DNA of 7,305 nt from Tissierellia bacterium (GTDB lineage: Bacteria; Bacillota; Clostridia; Tissierellales; Dethiosulfatibacteraceae): assembly GCA_007116605.1 (NCBI GenBank), contig SKID01000106.1, forward strand, positions 1 through 7,305, given 5' to 3'. A model generated the notes under the pieces. It worked only from the letters and a program-made list of their open reading frames with translations. It did not search any database and was not told where the DNA came from. A program made the translations under genes and the position numbers. Shown in pieces: positions 6,282-7,305 of the stretch (the stretch's first letter is position 1; each line of letters opens with the position of its first letter).

Positions 6282-6287
6282 ACTCAT

Positions 6288-6447
6288 AACGTTTTTAAAC
6301 GGGCGTCATACTACCGTTAATGGGTACAGAGCGGTATCTTAGGTAGTAAAAGTATTAGGGAAGCAGATAAGTTTTATATGCTTTCGAGTATATTTGGAAG
6401 TTTGAAAGCACCTAAGAACCCACTAGCTTTAGTCATGTGGAGTTTCA
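6288..6447 (+). mobile_element. Remnant resembling the IS200/IS605-type right end (omega-RNA region), no tnpB
   Basis: The right part (about 6410-6447) reads CCTAAGAACCCACT, then CTTTAGTCATGTGGAG and TTTCAG, which is the style of right-end hairpins of IS200/IS605 elements carrying tnpB. Here the left arm is eroded (CCACTAG instead of a full partner of AGTCATGTGG). Upstream is a 7-bp stem TACTACC (6309-6315) with GGTAGTA (6342-6348), a competing TACCG/CGGTA pairing (6312-6316 with 6332-6336), and a hairpin AUAUGCU-UUCG-AGUAUAU (6376-6393) with a UUCG loop and one G-U pair. These are properties of a structured RNA. All frames are closed by stops, and neither tnpA nor tnpB is present. The family assignment rests on remembered end sequences only, and the left boundary is uncertain. 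Confidence 0.42.
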
Positions 6448-6457
6448 GCGAAAATCA

Positions 6458-6487
6458 TTGAAAGATGATGATAAATCAGGGTACAAT
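6458..6487 (+). promoter_or_regulatory. Promoter for the membrane-anchored protein gene
   Basis: TTGAAA (6458-6463), 18-bp spacer, TACAAT (6482-6487). The expected start near 6494 gives a leader of about 97 nt to the ATG at 6591. Confidence 0.6.
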
Positions 6488-6518
6488 GTATGAATGACAG
6501 TCCGAATTCTTCGTGAAA

Positions 6519-6549
6519 GTGTGGTTTATGATGTTAATAAAAATCACAC
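6519..6549 (+). promoter_or_regulatory. Stem-loop in the leader of the membrane-anchored protein gene
   Basis: GTGTGGTTT (6519-6527) can pair with AAATCACAC (6541-6549) with one G-U pair around a 13-nt loop. No T tract follows. It lies about 30 nt before the ribosome binding site AAGGGAG (6577-6583). It could be an operator or RNA element; its left arm shares TGTGGT with the inverted repeat at 2008-2026. Confidence 0.3.
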
Positions 6550-6590
6550 GTAGAATTTAGATCATAAATAATTAAAAAGGGAGAAATCAA

Positions 6591-7115
6591 ATGACGAAAA
6601 GATTGGGCATCATCTTGTTGGTGATTATCCTAATGCTCACATCAACAGGTTGGTATAAAGCCCACCAAAAAAACATGGCTTATGAAACAAGAAATGCGTC
6701 GCTATTATGGAACATTTTGTCCGAACTTCATGATGTGATGCACACCATTGCAGACAGCCTACCTGAAGATAAAGAGATTAACCAAGCCGTGTTAATCACT
6801 TCGATCCACAAAGACATCAAAAAAATCCAAGGTCTAGCGAGAACACTACAATTGATTCAATTGAAACAATTAGATATGGGAGGCATTTATCATATAAGGT
6901 TAATGGTTCTTGCCCGAGAATTGGAGAACACTATCGAGGATGCCATGAACGAAAACAGAAGCTTAGACAAAGAAAAAGCAGCATTTCAGAGTATGAGCCA
7001 ATGGCTATCACAGCTCTTATACATAGACCCAATAGGAGCAGATGGGATGTTGGTAGAAAGCAATCACGAAAAAATAGGAAGTCAACTAGACAAATTAATA
7101 CAGAGTTTAGAGTAA
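6591..7115 (+). CDS. Unrecognised membrane-anchored helical protein
   Basis: A 174-aa protein that I do not recognise. Residues 2-4 are TKR, followed by one hydrophobic segment (about 5-21) without a lipoprotein cysteine or clear signal-peptidase site, so a single N-terminal anchor with the rest outside the membrane is likely. The remainder (about 30-174) is predicted by eye to be mostly helical and charged, with heptad-like stretches such as the KDIKKIQGLARTLQLIQL region (74-91) and ARELENTIEDAMNENRSL (108-125), and no cysteines. This could be a small helical bundle or coiled-coil sensor-like domain. The start has AAGGGAG 7 nt upstream and a promoter at 6458-6487, so it is its own unit. The direct neighbours give no function. 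It looks like a real gene from its start signals and composition. Confidence 0.75.
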   Translation: MTKRLGIILLVIILMLTSTGWYKAHQKNMAYETRNASLLWNILSELHDVMHTIADSLPEDKEINQAVLITSIHKDIKKIQGLARTLQLIQLKQLDMGGIYHIRLMVLARELENTIEDAMNENRSLDKEKAAFQSMSQWLSQLLYIDPIGADGMLVESNHEKIGSQLDKLIQSLE

Positions 7116-7268
7116 ACAAACATAGGCATAATATAAGTAAAATTTGAAATTGTGATGTTGTAAGCTTTGATTGCTAAAGCTAATTGCAAAGTTGAAACAC
7201 AATGCAGTGAAAAAATGGGTAATAAGTTAAAATTAAAAATAATTATGTTGATAGGTGTGAACGCATTT
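7116..7268. other. AT-rich 3' region, no gene seen
   Basis: The stretch contains a 6-bp stem AGCTTT/AAAGCT (7163-7168 with 7176-7181) and no credible reading frame with a ribosome binding site on either strand. It is probably the trailer of the 6591 gene before the terminator at 7269-7296. Confidence 0.4.
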
Positions 7269-7296
7269 AGGTCGGTGAAAACCGGTCTTTTCTTTT
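7269..7296 (+). terminator. Rho-independent terminator with GAAA loop
   Basis: AGGTCGGT (7269-7276) pairs with ACCGGTCT (7281-7288), six Watson-Crick and two G-U pairs, closed by a GAAA tetraloop and followed by TTTTCTTTT (ending at 7296). It probably ends the transcript of the 6591 gene, about 150 nt after its stop. Confidence 0.65.
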
Positions 7297-7305
7297 GCAT
7301 GAAAT

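Noticed and set aside
6931..7300. Two minus-strand open frames at the right end
   Set aside because: One is antisense to the 6591 gene. The other covers AT-rich trailer sequence and a plus-strand terminator, has no visible ribosome binding site, and its translation looks random.

Overview
The window is clearly AT-rich, uses strong AGGAGG-type ribosome binding sites and consensus sigma-A promoters, and carries a TRAP carrier, a LarA-type protein, a ChrA pump and a PPK2. Together these suggest a low-GC Firmicute, probably an anaerobic member of the Clostridia. No rRNA, tRNA or CRISPR array is visible.

Left part (1-3030, + strand). This is the end of a probable 2-hydroxyacid catabolic operon. 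It holds the C-terminal part of a TRAP transporter large permease (DctM), then after 17-23 nt a LarA-superfamily (Lar_N/DUF2088) protein, then after 113 nt an NAD-dependent D-2-hydroxyacid dehydrogenase. The inferred flow is uptake of a hydroxyacid, racemisation or epimerisation at C2, and oxidation to the 2-oxoacid. A 19-bp inverted repeat sits just before the dehydrogenase.

Middle (3031-5201). A bidirectional hairpin terminator closes this operon and also two minus-strand genes: a stand-alone GHKL/HATPase_c protein of about 115 aa, and a two-domain chromate transporter ChrA upstream of it. Both minus-strand genes are best read from TTG codons set by AGGAGG sites. ChrA is divergent from ppk2. 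The shared control region has a good promoter on each strand and, between them, a 9-bp direct repeat with an 11-bp period.

Right part (5147-7305, + strand). A class-I-like polyphosphate kinase 2 gene is followed, 2 nt after its stop, by a fully consensus promoter. About 90 nt later comes a perfect 14-bp terminator. The likely product is a roughly 125-nt small RNA with several C-rich unpaired motifs. Next is a structured, protein-free stretch (about 6250-6450) that resembles the right end/omega-RNA of an IS200/IS605-type element without its tnpB. Then comes a promoter and a gene for an unrecognised membrane-anchored helical protein, and finally a GNRA-loop terminator near the window end.

The strongest candidates for something undescribed are the ppk2-linked small RNA and the orphan omega-RNA-like segment. 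Neither can be confirmed without structure, homology or transcript data.
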